NCBI RefSeq assembly: GCF_003205875.1
Contig: NZ_PUBZ01000169.1
Span: 62,001-126,000, forward strand
DNA length: 64,000 nucleotides
Direction: 5' to 3'
Source: Herpetosiphon llansteffanensis
GTDB taxonomy: Bacteria; Chloroflexota; Chloroflexia; Chloroflexales; Herpetosiphonaceae
The notes beneath the pieces were generated by a model. It was given only the letters and a program-made list of their open reading frames with translations, was not told the origin of the DNA and made no database searches. This document shows positions 25,866-34,719 of the stretch, one piece after another. The first letter of the stretch is position 1; every line of letters starts with the position of its first letter. The translations under genes were made by a program, and so were the position numbers.

Positions 25866-25937
25866 AGGTTGGTTATTGAGGGCTGGGGATTGGGGCTGGT
25901 TTGCGCCAGATCCTAATCCTATCTAATTATCAAGAGC

Positions 25938-26582
25938 TTATTGGGCTTTCTCGGCGATAAAAATTTGGACTTGCGAGCGGCCAACTTGCTTAATCTGCGT
26001 GCTGACGCGAAAGCCTGCTTCGTGCAAGCGCTGAATTCGTGGGTCGAGCTGGCTGGTTGGCACATCGGGGTTGCTTTGCCGCCCAAAGACAAGCCGATAG
26101 ATCAAGCCAATTACGAATGCATACAGGCCATTGGGAATACTGCCGCCATCGACAATATACAGCTTGCCATCAGCGGTTAGCACGCGCTGAATCTCGGCCA
26201 AGCTGCGGCGATCAAATAAATAGGGCGCGGGAAAGGTCGAAAGCAGCGCCGACCAACTGGCATCGGCGTATGGCAAGGCTTGGGCAACTGCGCGCACCAA
26301 CTTTGCTTTCACTACACGGCGACGGCTCAAGGCCAACATTTGGCGCGATTCATCAAGGCCAATTGTTAAACTCGCTTGGGTTTGGCGAGCTTTTTGCACA
26401 TAGCCCGTGCCACAACCAAGCTCAAGCAATGGCTGATCGGCAATTTCGGGTAAGGCTGCCAATACCCATTGGCTCCAATAGCCTTGCGACATGAGCCACG
26501 CTACCAGATCGTAGCTAAACGCACCTTCGTGATAAAAGCGCTCAAAAGCCCAAATAACCAAGCGTTGCATTCGTTGCAGCAT
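25938..26582 (-). CDS. Class I SAM-dependent methyltransferase
   Basis: 214 residues from the ATG at 26582, eight bases after GGGAG. The frame extends 16 codons further with no ribosome site. The SAM-binding motif I is LELGCGTGYV, with an acidic end of strand 2 (GLDES) and a LSTFPAPYLF region as motif IV. Resembles UbiE/COQ5-type small-molecule methyltransferases. Substrate unknown. Between rplS and rnhB in the same direction. Confidence 0.85.
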   Translation of the reverse strand: MLQRMQRLVIWAFERFYHEGAFSYDLVAWLMSQGYWSQWVLAALPEIADQPLLELGCGTGYVQKARQTQASLTIGLDESRQMLALSRRRVVKAKLVRAVAQALPYADASWSALLSTFPAPYLFDRRSLAEIQRVLTADGKLYIVDGGSIPNGLYAFVIGLIYRLVFGRQSNPDVPTSQLDPRIQRLHEAGFRVSTQIKQVGRSQVQIFIAEKAQ

Positions 26583-26663
26583 AGCCAAAGCTCCCAAAAA
26601 TACAAACGCGAGTGCAGGCTTGGCCCACACCCGCGCAGGGTTTTGCAGCTATAACGAAAACGA

Positions 26664-27020
26664 TTAACCGCGGCGTTCTTTGATCCGAGCGGCTTTACCA
26701 GTACGACCGCGCAGGTAGTACAGGTTGGCTTGGCGAACTTTACCAGTCCGCACCAGCTTCACGCCGTCGATACGGGGTGAGTGCAGCAAGAACGTTCGTT
26801 CAACGCCAATACCGTGTGAGGCAATCCGGCGCACGGTGAAGTTTTCGTTCACACCCATGCGGCGGCGGCGAATTACGACACCTTCAAAGTCTTGAATCCG
26901 TTCGCGCGTACCTTCAACAACCTTGACGCTCACGCGAACCGTGTCGCCAACGCGGAATTCTGGCACATCTTTGCGCAGATATTCGTTTTCAATTTCGTGA
27001 ATGACGGGAGCCTGTTGCAT
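26664..27020 (-). CDS. rplS: 50S ribosomal protein L19
   Basis: 118 residues, the normal length. The conserved blocks [24 protein letters not shown] and [13 protein letters not shown] are all present. It sits at the 30S-50S interface. A strong promoter and a leader of about 150 bases precede it. Confidence 0.98.
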   Translation of the reverse strand: MQQAPVIHEIENEYLRKDVPEFRVGDTVRVSVKVVEGTRERIQDFEGVVIRRRRMGVNENFTVRRIASHGIGVERTFLLHSPRIDGVKLVRTGKVRQANLYYLRGRTGKAARIKERRG

Positions 27021-27126
27021 TGCTCTGCCTTTGCATTTCTAACGCGTAGAGCCGTATCTCTCGGCGCTGGTTGAATAGTTAAATTTCATTGGCATACAGC
27101 GGATACGGTCGCTGGACAAACAACAA

Positions 27127-27146
27127 GCGTGTGAAGCTTCACACGC
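27127..27146 (-). promoter_or_regulatory. Perfect 20-bp palindrome in the rplS leader
   Basis: GCGTGTGAAG followed directly by its complement, centred on AAGCTT. In the minus-strand transcript it forms a hairpin starting about 27 bases after the likely start site and is followed by TTGTTGTTTG. It could be an attenuator or a protein-binding leader element for L19, or simply an mRNA 5' stabiliser. The palindrome is seen; the role is a guess. Confidence 0.6.
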
Positions 27147-27179
27147 CGTTTCTTTTCGTGCCAATCAATTGACCGCGCG

Positions 27180-27208
27180 ATTATAGCATAGCTGGTTAGT
27201 TATGGCAA
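27180..27208 (-). promoter_or_regulatory. rplS promoter (sigma70-type)
   Basis: On the minus strand TTGCCA (27208-27203), a 17-base spacer and a perfect TATAAT (27185-27180). Start of transcription near 27173 gives a leader of roughly 150 bases containing the palindrome at 27127-27146. Confidence 0.85.
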
Positions 27209-27235
27209 CTGCGCGTGGCTACGATTGGGGCATGC

Positions 27236-27436
27236 CCTCACCCCCCAGCCTCCTTCTTACAAGGGTAGGTTTTGAGCGATTGATGGTGGCATGGAGCGTT
27301 CCCTCACCCCCCAACCCCCTCGCCCACTGCACGCGGGCGAGGGGGAGCCGACCGTTGTGCACCAAGAATTGCGACAAGAACCACGACATTAAAGCCCCTC
27401 TCCCGCGCCACGGGAGAGGGGTTGGGGTGAGGGCAT
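27236..27436. repeat. GC-rich interspersed repeat, copy 2 (MITE/REP-like)
   Basis: The core 27255-27436 matches 7251-7432 block by block: CTTACAAGGGTAGGTTTT, CCCTCACCCCCCAACCCC, GCGGGCGAGGGGGAGCC, CATTAAAGCCCCTC, and GGGGTTGGGGTGAGGG. An extra CCCTCACCCCCCAGCCTC lies in front (27236-27253). Terminal blocks are inverted relative to each other. Together with the rplS leader it accounts for the gene-free stretch 27021-27521. Confidence 0.87.
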
Positions 27437-27521
27437 GCCCAAAATTCTTACAATCCTAATTTACTTAATCCCCGTGCTATACTTGGCCAATGCTGGCACT
27501 TAATTGAATAGGATCATGGCT

Positions 27522-28436
27522 ATGCGCGCATTGTTTTTGGGCTTGTTGGCCTCGCTGTTTTTTGCCTCGACTTTTGTGCTCAATCGCTTGATGGAGTTGG
27601 CTGGCGGCCATTGGCTGTGGAGCGCGAGCCTGCGTTATCTGTTTATGCTGGTTCCGCTGGTGGCGATTGTGGCTTGGCGCGGCAAGTTGGGCTTGGTGCT
27701 GCGCGAGTTACGCCAACAACCTTGGCAATGGCTGTGGTGGAGCACGATTGGCTTTGGTTTGTTTTATGCGCCGCTCTGTTTTGCCGCCAAATACGCTCCT
27801 GCTTGGCTGGTTGCGAGCACATGGCAGATTACGATTATTGCGGGAGCGTTAGTTGCACCCTTGCTCCAAGCCAAATCAGCCCCCAACCAAGCAGCTTGGC
27901 ATTGGCGTAGTTTGGCAATTTCGGGCTTGATTCTGGCGGGCGTGGCGGTGATTCAGTTGCAACATGCGGCCACGATTGGCTGGCGCGACGTGCTTTTGGG
28001 CTTTGTGCCTGTGGTGATTGCCGCTTTCGCCTATCCGCTTGGTAATCGAGCTATGATGCAGCTGTGTGGCCAACGCTTGGCAACCTTCGAACGCGTCTTG
28101 GGCATGACGATTGCCAGCTTGCCCTTTTGGCTTGTTTTAGCAGCCGTGGCGGCAAGCACGGTTGGTTGGCCAAGCTCAAGCCAAATTGGCCAATCGATGC
28201 TGGTTGCACTATTGGCGGGCGTGATTGCCACGGTGCTCTTTTTCAAAGCTACCGATTTGGCCCAGCATCACCAAGGCCAATTGGCGGCGGTTGAAGCAAC
28301 CCAAGCTGGCGAAGTGGTCTTTGCCTTGGTTGGGGAAATTGTATTGTTGAACAGTCCTGCGCCAAGCGTCATGACCTTGCTTGGCATTGGCGTGATTATC
28401 ATCGGCATGGTTTTGCACAGTTGGCTCAGCCACTAA
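27522..28436 (+). CDS. EamA/DMT-family multidrug or metabolite exporter
   Basis: 304 residues, about ten membrane helices with the internal duplication typical of the drug/metabolite transporter superfamily; the longer EmrE-like family (PF13536 type) fits best. The ATG at 27522 is eight bases after AGGA; an ATG at 27516 is also possible. Inner-membrane exporter; substrate unknown. Single gene. Confidence 0.85.
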   Translation: MRALFLGLLASLFFASTFVLNRLMELAGGHWLWSASLRYLFMLVPLVAIVAWRGKLGLVLRELRQQPWQWLWWSTIGFGLFYAPLCFAAKYAPAWLVASTWQITIIAGALVAPLLQAKSAPNQAAWHWRSLAISGLILAGVAVIQLQHAATIGWRDVLLGFVPVVIAAFAYPLGNRAMMQLCGQRLATFERVLGMTIASLPFWLVLAAVAASTVGWPSSSQIGQSMLVALLAGVIATVLFFKATDLAQHHQGQLAAVEATQAGEVVFALVGEIVLLNSPAPSVMTLLGIGVIIIGMVLHSWLSH

Positions 28437-28500
28437 AGCCATTTAACATCCATTTAGGCTTGCTATGCTGCTTCTATCACTATTTAGAAGGAGCAAGGCT

Positions 28501-29592
28501 ATGCTACGTCGCTTAGTATGGATTGGAATACTGTTGCTGTTGGTTGGTTGCCAACAGCCACCACAGCAACTTGCCTGTTTTCGTCCGCTGATAACCACAC
28601 CCACTACCCAACTGGCAACAGGCCAACGTTTGGTAATACTGGATCGGATTCTGGCGATTGAACCAGCGCCTACCAAGCCAATCACATTACAATTTGCCTT
28701 AGTCAATGATCCATTAACGCGCTTTAGTTTCAATTTCAATCAAAAAAATAACCACGTTAAGTTTGTCGATCTAGAAAACTTTTTTCATATCAAGCCTGTT
28801 GCAACGCTTGAATGCCAAGATACATTTGTGCCACAAAATTATTCATTTGTGTTAGAGATTATTTCCAACACCAAAACGTATACTCAACCATTTGATGTGA
28901 GCTACAAAGCTGATATTAATGACTTTAATTTTTATGATCTGCGATTTACTCAATCAATAAATGTGACATTAATAATGTTTGCTATTATTGCTATTGGATT
29001 GATATTTTTATTAATTATGTATAGTATAATTTGGATTACAATATTTAGAAATAAATTATATATCAAGAAATTAATAATAATTATTTTATTGATTAAGTTA
29101 GCTTTAGTAATATTTATCTTCCATATTGATTTTTATAATGTTAATCAAAAAACAACCCTTTATTGTTACTCCATGATTACGGTTGCTAATGAAAAATATC
29201 AACCATTAGGCGAAGGCATAAAAATGTTTCCAAATGCAATTCAAAGCCAAGATCCTGATCTTAATTTTTATCCTATGTATACCGACATCTCTGACGACGG
29301 GAATAACTATATGTATAATCCCTATCGATTTTACTTCAAACATATGCCAGTGCTAAGTTCTCTTCCCACCTATCCTAATTGTAATCGAGAATTTGATTTT
29401 ACGTATATTGATATGTATCTTTTTAAACAAAATAATGAAGTTAGCACTATTCCAATTATAATCAAACCATTGTATAAAGATAATCTTGCTAATAATATTG
29501 GTTTTATTCGTGCCTATGATTTTGCCGGAGCAATGTTGACCTTATCAATCTTTTCAATTCCAATGCTGTGGTTTATCCGCTCGCAGCGCTGA
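28501..29592 (+). CDS. AT-rich orphan lipoprotein with membrane helices
   Basis: 363 residues from the ATG at 28501 (GGAG upstream; the frame extends 12 codons further). A lipoprotein signal ends LLLLVGC (Cys16). Further membrane helices are near residues 155-180, 190-215 and the C-terminus (MLTLSIFSIPMLWFI). No family recognised. From about 28690 the DNA becomes markedly AT-rich, with AT-ending codons and many Ile/Asn/Lys/Tyr, unlike every neighbour; the first 60 or so codons look native. This suggests transfer or a chimeric gene. Confidence 0.75.
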   Translation: MLRRLVWIGILLLLVGCQQPPQQLACFRPLITTPTTQLATGQRLVILDRILAIEPAPTKPITLQFALVNDPLTRFSFNFNQKNNHVKFVDLENFFHIKPVATLECQDTFVPQNYSFVLEIISNTKTYTQPFDVSYKADINDFNFYDLRFTQSINVTLIMFAIIAIGLIFLLIMYSIIWITIFRNKLYIKKLIIIILLIKLALVIFIFHIDFYNVNQKTTLYCYSMITVANEKYQPLGEGIKMFPNAIQSQDPDLNFYPMYTDISDDGNNYMYNPYRFYFKHMPVLSSLPTYPNCNREFDFTYIDMYLFKQNNEVSTIPIIIKPLYKDNLANNIGFIRAYDFAGAMLTLSIFSIPMLWFIRSQR

Positions 29593-29679
29593 GTCGTGGC
29601 AGACATTTGTCGCTGAAGCTTGCCGAGCCATCTGCTAAACTACGCCTACTGGATTATTGCAGGCTGCGAAAGGATCGCT

Positions 29680-30774
29680 ATGAGCAAGCCGATTAATCTC
29701 CACGAGTATGAGCAACAGGCAATGGCGCTGTTGGAAGGCCCAACCTGCGATTATTATGCAGGCGGCTGCGAGGATGAAGTAACGCTACGGGCTAATCTGC
29801 AATCATTTGAGCAGGTGCGCTTGCGGCCCCGATTTTTGGTCGATGTGCGCGAGGTTTCGACTGCAACAACCCTGCTTGGCAAGCAGCTTGATTCGCCCAT
29901 TCTCGTCGCGCCATCGGCTTATCATGGCTTGGCCCATGCCGAGGGCGAATGTGAAACTGCGCGCGGCGTGGCTCAGGCTGGCTCGTTATTCACCGTCAGC
30001 ACCTTGGCCACTCGTTCGCTGGAAGAAGTGGCTGCTGCCGCCGAATGCCCGCTCTGGTTTCAATTGTATGTCTATCGCGATCGCAGCGTTTCCGAGCGCT
30101 TGATTGCTCGCGCTGAGGCCGCAGGCTACCAAGCTTTGATGCTGACGATTGATCGGCCTTGGCTTGGGCGACGTGAGCGCGAGTTGCGCAGCGGTTTTGG
30201 CGTGCCTGCCCATCTGAGCATGGCGAATTTTCGCGATGTGCCAGCCGCCCAAAATTATCGCCGCGCTGGCCCGAACGCCTTGCCCGACCCCAAAGCCGAT
30301 ATGTTTGATGCTGGCTTGACTTGGGAATCGATCGCATGGTTGCGCTCAGTTACCAGCTTGCCAATCATTGTCAAAGGCATTTTGACCGCTGAAGATGCAG
30401 GCTTGGCGGCGCAAGCAGGCGCGGCGGCGGTGGTGGTTTCAAATCATGGTGGCCGCCAAATTGATGGTACGGTGACCACACTCGAAGCCTTGCCCGAAGT
30501 TGCTGCCGCTTTAGCTGACAGCCCTTGCGAAATTTATATCGATGGCGGTATTCGGCGGGGCAGCGATGCGCTCAAAGCCTTGGCTCTCGGCGCGCGGGCA
30601 ATCATGCTTGGGCGGCCTGTCTTGTGGGGCTTAGCGGTTGCTGGCAGCGCTGGGGTTGCCGATGTGCTGACGATTATGCAGCGCGAATTGCAACGCTCAA
30701 TGGCGCTCTGTGGCCGCCCGAATTTAGCCAGCATCGATCGCAGCCTCGTCCGCCCAAGTGGGATGATATTCTAA
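29680..30774 (+). CDS. FMN-dependent alpha-hydroxy acid oxidase
   Basis: 364 residues from the ATG at 29680 (AAAGGATC upstream). TIM-barrel flavoenzyme that oxidises L-2-hydroxy acids such as lactate or glycolate. Landmarks: YYAGG near 25-29, Lys232 (IVKGIL), and the catalytic His256 with Arg259 in SNHGGRQIDG. The phosphate-binding DGGIRRGSDALKAL and GRP segments follow. Length fits lactate oxidase or glycolate oxidase more than the longer flavocytochrome b2. Exact substrate cannot be set from sequence. Single gene, followed by repeats. Confidence 0.92.
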   Translation: MSKPINLHEYEQQAMALLEGPTCDYYAGGCEDEVTLRANLQSFEQVRLRPRFLVDVREVSTATTLLGKQLDSPILVAPSAYHGLAHAEGECETARGVAQAGSLFTVSTLATRSLEEVAAAAECPLWFQLYVYRDRSVSERLIARAEAAGYQALMLTIDRPWLGRRERELRSGFGVPAHLSMANFRDVPAAQNYRRAGPNALPDPKADMFDAGLTWESIAWLRSVTSLPIIVKGILTAEDAGLAAQAGAAAVVVSNHGGRQIDGTVTTLEALPEVAAALADSPCEIYIDGGIRRGSDALKALALGARAIMLGRPVLWGLAVAGSAGVADVLTIMQRELQRSMALCGRPNLASIDRSLVRPSGMIF

Positions 30775-31130
30775 TAAAAGGATGAAGGATGAGGGATGAA
30801 GGATGAAGAACAGAGCGTTTGGGGATCAGGGGTCGGGGGCTGGGTATCAGGCTATGGGCTACAAAACAGTTCTTCGCGATCTTCGTGTCCTTCGCGGTTC
30901 CGTCCTTCGTGCTCTTCGTGCTCTTCGTGGATCAATCCGTTAACGCAGCGGCGCAGAGCATAGAGGGCTATAGGCTATGGGCTATCGGAACGATTTTGAG
31001 TATTCCCAGAATTTAGACCCAATAGCCAAAAGCCTGTAGCCTATAGCCAACAACCCTTCGTGTCCTTCGTGGCCTTCGCGGTTTCCGTCCTTCGTGCTCT
31101 TCGTGCGCTTCGTGGATCAAAGCCTGACCC
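30775..31130. repeat. Repeat island after the hydroxy-acid oxidase gene
   Basis: Begins four bases after the oxidase stop with GGATGAAGGATGAGGGATGA heptamers (30779-30806). Then come a GGGGATCAGGGGTCGGGGG block, GGCTATGGGCTAC, a long CTTCGTG 9-bp array (30871-30930), TTAACGCAGCGGCGCAGAG, more GGCTATAGGCTATGGGCTATCGG, CCAAAAGCCTGTAGCCTATAGCC and a second CTTCGTG array (31056-31113). No gene. 31131-31170 carries the promoter of the next gene. Confidence 0.85.
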
Positions 31131-31144
31131 CTCGCGCCCAATGG

Positions 31145-31150
31145 TATAAT
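31145..31150 (+). promoter_or_regulatory. -10 element for the small membrane protein/ECF ATPase pair
   Basis: A perfect TATAAT at 31145-31150, 21 bases before the ATG and immediately downstream of the repeat island. The -35 region has only a weak CTGACC-like match, so the promoter may need an activator or be weak. Confidence 0.5.
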
Positions 31151-31170
31151 CAAGCTAGGAGGTCGTACCC

Positions 31171-31422
31171 ATGAATGGATTTATGATTGGCTTGACCCTA
31201 ACAATGATCGTTGGTGGCTTGATCCTGATTGTGGGGCCAATTTATTTGCGCCGTCGTTGGGATAACGAGACCCAGCGCAATTGGGAACACGACGAATTTG
31301 ATCGTAAGGTCAAGCGCTATAACGACGATATTGCCAATCGTCAGCGCGATTACGATATTGTGAATGTGCTGAGTGGCCGCGAAACGCCAACCGTGGTTGA
31401 TCGCTACCGTGATAAAGATTAA
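31171..31422 (+). CDS. Small single-pass membrane protein
   Basis: 83 residues with AGGAGG eight bases before the ATG. One membrane helix (about residues 5-25) is followed by a highly charged cytoplasmic tail with a likely coiled coil (RNWEHDEFDRKVKRYND). No family recognised. It ends 17 bases before the double ATPase gene and is likely translated from the same mRNA. Confidence 0.8.
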   Translation: MNGFMIGLTLTMIVGGLILIVGPIYLRRRWDNETQRNWEHDEFDRKVKRYNDDIANRQRDYDIVNVLSGRETPTVVDRYRDKD

Positions 31423-31439
31423 GCTGGATTAAGCGCTGC

Positions 31440-33038
31440 GTGATTGATTTTCAACAGGTACGCTATTTTTATCCCCAAGCCACAAGTGCAGCGCTTGATC
31501 GTTGTACGTTGCAGATCGCCGAAGGCGAATTTGTGCTGGTCTGTGGCGCGTCGGGTAGCGGCAAATCAAGTTTGCTGCGGGCAATTAATGGCCTGATTCC
31601 GCATTTTCATGGCGGCACATGGCAAGGCCAATTAACTGTTTGTGGCCGCGATACCCGCCACTATACGCCGCGCGATTTGGCCGAATACGTTGGCTTTGTT
31701 TTTCAAGACCCCGATGCCCAATTTGTGGTCGATATTGTCGAGGATGAATTGGCGTTTGCCATGGAAAATGCTGGCTTACCTCAAGCAACCATGCGCCGCC
31801 GTATTGAAGAAGCCCTCGATCAACTAGAAATTGCCCATTTGCGCCATCGCTCCTTGGCCAGCCTCTCTGGTGGCGAGCGCCAACGGGTCGCAATTGCCGC
31901 CGCATTAACCGTTCAGCCCCAAATTTTAGTGCTCGATGAACCAACCTCGCAGCTTGATCCCCATACTGCCGAAGAAGTGCTGACCGCTTTGCAAAAGCTC
32001 AACGCCGATTTGGGCCTCACGATTGTGCTTTCGGAGCATCGCTTAGAGCGCGTTGTACAATATGTCGATCGGATTGTGTGGATGCATGCTGGCAAGATTG
32101 CGCTTGCTGACGTGCCGCGCACTGTTCTGGCGCAGATGCCATTTGCCCCGCCGTTGGTCGAAGTTGCCCGCCATTTCAACTGGCAGCCATTGCCATTGAC
32201 CATCAAGCAAGGCCGCGCTGCTGTGCGCCAACAGCCAATTAGTGCCCAACCAAAACTGCCGATAGCCCCAACCTTGGGTGCTGAATTATTGCGCGCCGAA
32301 GCCATCGATGCCAGCTATGCCGAGCAACCAGCCTTGCGGGCCGTCAATCTGCGCTTACGTGCTGGCGAGATTCTGGCGATTATGGGCCGCAATGGTTCTG
32401 GCAAAACCACCTTGCTACGACATTTGGTTGGCTTACAACAACCAACCAAAGGCCGCGTGTTGGTGCAGCAACAACCAATTGCCAATCGTGCGGTTGAGCA
32501 ATTGGCCCAGCAGATTGGCTTTGTGCCGCAAAACCCCAGCGACATCTTGTTTCATCCCAGTTTAGAGCAAGAGCTGGCGTGGACGCTCAAAAATCATGGT
32601 CAGGCAATTGATCAACGCCACATTGAACAAACCTTGCAACACTTGAATTTGCTGCATCTGCGCGAGCGTCACCCGCGTGATCTTTCTGGTGGCGAGGCTC
32701 AACGGGCAGCATTTGCCGCAATTGTGGTCGCCAAGCCACAAATTCTCTTGCTCGATGAGCCAACCAGAGGCTTGGATTATGCAGCAAAACAACAGCTCGC
32801 TACCTTCCTGCAAGCCTTGGCCAGCGGACAGCATGGCATTATCGTCGTAACCCACGATGTCGAATTTGTGGCCTTGTGCGCTCAGCGAGTGGTTTTGTTG
32901 GGCGAGGGCGAAGTCGTGGTCGAGGGCACGCCGCAAGTTGTGTTGGGCGATTCGCTGCTGTTTTCAACCCAGGTGGGCAAATTATTTCCCAACTATGGCT
33001 GGCTGAGCGTTGGCGACGTGCTGGCTGGCACGCAATAA
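31440..33038 (+). CDS. Fused ECF-type ABC transporter ATPase (two ATPase domains)
   Basis: 532 residues from a GTG at 31440; no strong ribosome site, so coupling to the gene before is likely. Two full ATPase domains. First: Walker A GASGSGKSS at 36-44, LSGGERQR, LVLDEPTSQLD. Second: GRNGSGKTT, LSGGEAQR, LLLDEPTRGLD. This is the EcfA1-EcfA2 fusion arrangement of energy-coupling-factor vitamin/metal importers. EcfT and the substrate-binding S component are not adjacent, so the substrate is unknown. Confidence 0.9.
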   Translation: MIDFQQVRYFYPQATSAALDRCTLQIAEGEFVLVCGASGSGKSSLLRAINGLIPHFHGGTWQGQLTVCGRDTRHYTPRDLAEYVGFVFQDPDAQFVVDIVEDELAFAMENAGLPQATMRRRIEEALDQLEIAHLRHRSLASLSGGERQRVAIAAALTVQPQILVLDEPTSQLDPHTAEEVLTALQKLNADLGLTIVLSEHRLERVVQYVDRIVWMHAGKIALADVPRTVLAQMPFAPPLVEVARHFNWQPLPLTIKQGRAAVRQQPISAQPKLPIAPTLGAELLRAEAIDASYAEQPALRAVNLRLRAGEILAIMGRNGSGKTTLLRHLVGLQQPTKGRVLVQQQPIANRAVEQLAQQIGFVPQNPSDILFHPSLEQELAWTLKNHGQAIDQRHIEQTLQHLNLLHLRERHPRDLSGGEAQRAAFAAIVVAKPQILLLDEPTRGLDYAAKQQLATFLQALASGQHGIIVVTHDVEFVALCAQRVVLLGEGEVVVEGTPQVVLGDSLLFSTQVGKLFPNYGWLSVGDVLAGTQ

Positions 33039-33041
33039 AAA

Positions 33042-33070
33042 AGCCCGCTATCTTCGTACAACAGCGGGCT
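33042..33070 (-). terminator. Terminator of pspA, between convergent genes
   Basis: 8-bp stem AGCCCGCT/AGCGGGCT with a 13-base loop. On the minus strand the stem is followed by TTTTTT, so it ends the pspA transcript. On the plus strand it follows the ECF ATPase stop codon by three bases but lacks a T run. Confidence 0.88.
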
Positions 33071-33084
33071 GGGCAACCATTCAA

Positions 33085-33744
33085 TTAGCTTTGATTCACT
33101 TTGGCCTTGAGCGCAGCCAATTCGGCTTCGAGCGAGGTTTCTTGCTCCAAATCGCGGAATTTATTTTCCAGCGAATTGCTCTCCAATTTGGCCATTGCCT
33201 CTGCTTTGTACAAGCGATCGTCGATCCGTTCTTCCATCGCGCCTAAACGATCGCCTAATTCGCCTGAGCCTTGCATATTTTGCAGTGCTCTGGTGGCGGC
33301 TTCTTGCGATGTGGCGCGGCTGGTTTTGGCTTTGATCAAATCGCGTTTTGCTCGTGCCTCACCAATTTGCTGTTCCAATCGGGCAATTGCAGTGCGAAAA
33401 TCTTTAACTTGCGCGCTTTGGGTTTCCGATTGGGTTGCATATTCGCTGGCGGCGGCGCTATAGTGGCGCTTGCGTTCCAATGCCGAACGGGCCAACTGTT
33501 CGTCGTTGCGTTCGAGGGCATTGGTGGCTTTGCGTTCCCAATCATCAGCTTGTTTGCGATTTTCGTCGCGCTTTTGCTCCATGCGGGTTGCTTGGGCCAT
33601 GGCCATGGCGGTTGCTCGTTTGGCCTCGCCATATTGAGCTTCAAGTTGGCGAATATATTCATCGGCCATAGTCACCGGGTTCTCTGCCCGATCAAACAAG
33701 GCGTGCAACCAAGCGCGTACAATTGTTTTGATGCGTGTCCACAT
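33085..33744 (-). CDS. pspA: PspA/IM30 family protein
   Basis: 219 residues, almost entirely long charged helices of the PspA/Vipp1 fold (RAENPVTMADEYIRQLE opening, then AKRATAMAMAQATRMEQ). These ESCRT-III-like proteins coat and stabilise damaged inner membrane. It is divergent from the LysM gene and has its own terminator. No pspF, pspB or pspC seen. Confidence 0.9.
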   Translation of the reverse strand: MWTRIKTIVRAWLHALFDRAENPVTMADEYIRQLEAQYGEAKRATAMAMAQATRMEQKRDENRKQADDWERKATNALERNDEQLARSALERKRHYSAAASEYATQSETQSAQVKDFRTAIARLEQQIGEARAKRDLIKAKTSRATSQEAATRALQNMQGSGELGDRLGAMEERIDDRLYKAEAMAKLESNSLENKFRDLEQETSLEAELAALKAKVNQS

Positions 33745-33845
33745 TGTGTAATGCTCCTACTGACTACTGTTGCATAGTACGTGTCACTGCTCGGAATGTT
33801 GCTTAAGCATACCGTATCTGCAAGAGCAAATGCAAGGACGCACCA

Positions 33846-33873
33846 TTGCATTGTGCTCGTTGGCATCTATAAT
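33846..33873 (+). promoter_or_regulatory. Promoter of the LysM gene
   Basis: TTGCAT (33846-33851), a 16-base spacer and TATAAT (33868-33873), about 46 bases before the ATG, which has AAAGGAG upstream. Lies in the divergent interval with pspA. Confidence 0.75.
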
Positions 33874-33919
33874 GCTTATATATGCCTCAGTTACAATCGC
33901 TTGCTAAAGGAGTTGAACT

Positions 33920-34669
33920 ATGGCCGACAAGGAAAAAAAAGGGTTTTTTGGTAATTTGGCTGATCAGATGAAGGATGCGATTGACCAAAGTCGCGAACGT
34001 GCTGAAGCCGAAGCTGAAGCTAAGCCCGCCGCTGCGCCAGGAAATGTAATTGGTCAAATCCGAGAGCGTTTGAACGATCTGCACGAGAAGCAGGAAGAAG
34101 CTGCTTCATCATCAGTCTCGGGTGCGATTGATGCGATTAAGCAAGCCCAAGAGGCGCGCGAAAAGGCCGATGCCCAAACCGCCGCTACCAGCAACGCGCT
34201 TGCTGAGGCAGTGCGCAAAGCCCAAGAAACTGCTAAGGCCGAAGAAGCCGCCAAAGCCGAGGCTGCTAAAGCTGAAGCAGCTAAGGCCGAAGAAGCCGCT
34301 AAAGCTGAAGCAGCAGCCAACGCTGAACAACGCTATACTGTCCAAGGTGGCGATACGTTGGGCAAAATCTCAGGCCGCTTCTATGGCGATCCAGCCCAAT
34401 GGCGACGAATTTACGAGGCCAACAAGGCAATTATCGGCAATAACCCCGATGTGATCAGCGTCGGCCAAGAATTTGTTATTCCCGATGCTAGCACGCCACT
34501 GCCAGCCCAACGAACCTATACGGTACGTTCTGGCGATACCATGCGCGCCATTGCCCAACGCTTCTATGGCGATGAAATGCAGTGGAAACGCATTTATCAA
34601 GCCAATCGCGACCGCATCCCTAACCCCGATGTCATTCACGTTGGCCAAGAATTTATCATCCCCGAATAA
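33920..34669 (+). CDS. Coiled-coil protein with two C-terminal LysM domains
   Basis: 249 residues. The first 135 are a charged helical region that includes a pure Ala/Glu/Lys tract (repeats of KAEAA near 108-133). Two LysM modules follow, about 137-187 (YTVQGGDTLGKIS) and 197-248 (YTVRSGDTMRAIA), each with the FYGD...W.RIY pattern. LysM binds N-acetylglucosamine polymers. There is no signal peptide or membrane helix, so this may be a cytoplasmic LysM protein like YgaU/Kbp, which resists osmotic stress and binds K+. Own promoter. Confidence 0.88.
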   Translation: MADKEKKGFFGNLADQMKDAIDQSRERAEAEAEAKPAAAPGNVIGQIRERLNDLHEKQEEAASSSVSGAIDAIKQAQEAREKADAQTAATSNALAEAVRKAQETAKAEEAAKAEAAKAEAAKAEEAAKAEAAANAEQRYTVQGGDTLGKISGRFYGDPAQWRRIYEANKAIIGNNPDVISVGQEFVIPDASTPLPAQRTYTVRSGDTMRAIAQRFYGDEMQWKRIYQANRDRIPNPDVIHVGQEFIIPE

Positions 34670-34719
34670 ACTTCAATTGCTGGGTGGATGCTGGTTTTTA
34701 CTGGCATCCACGCTGTAAA

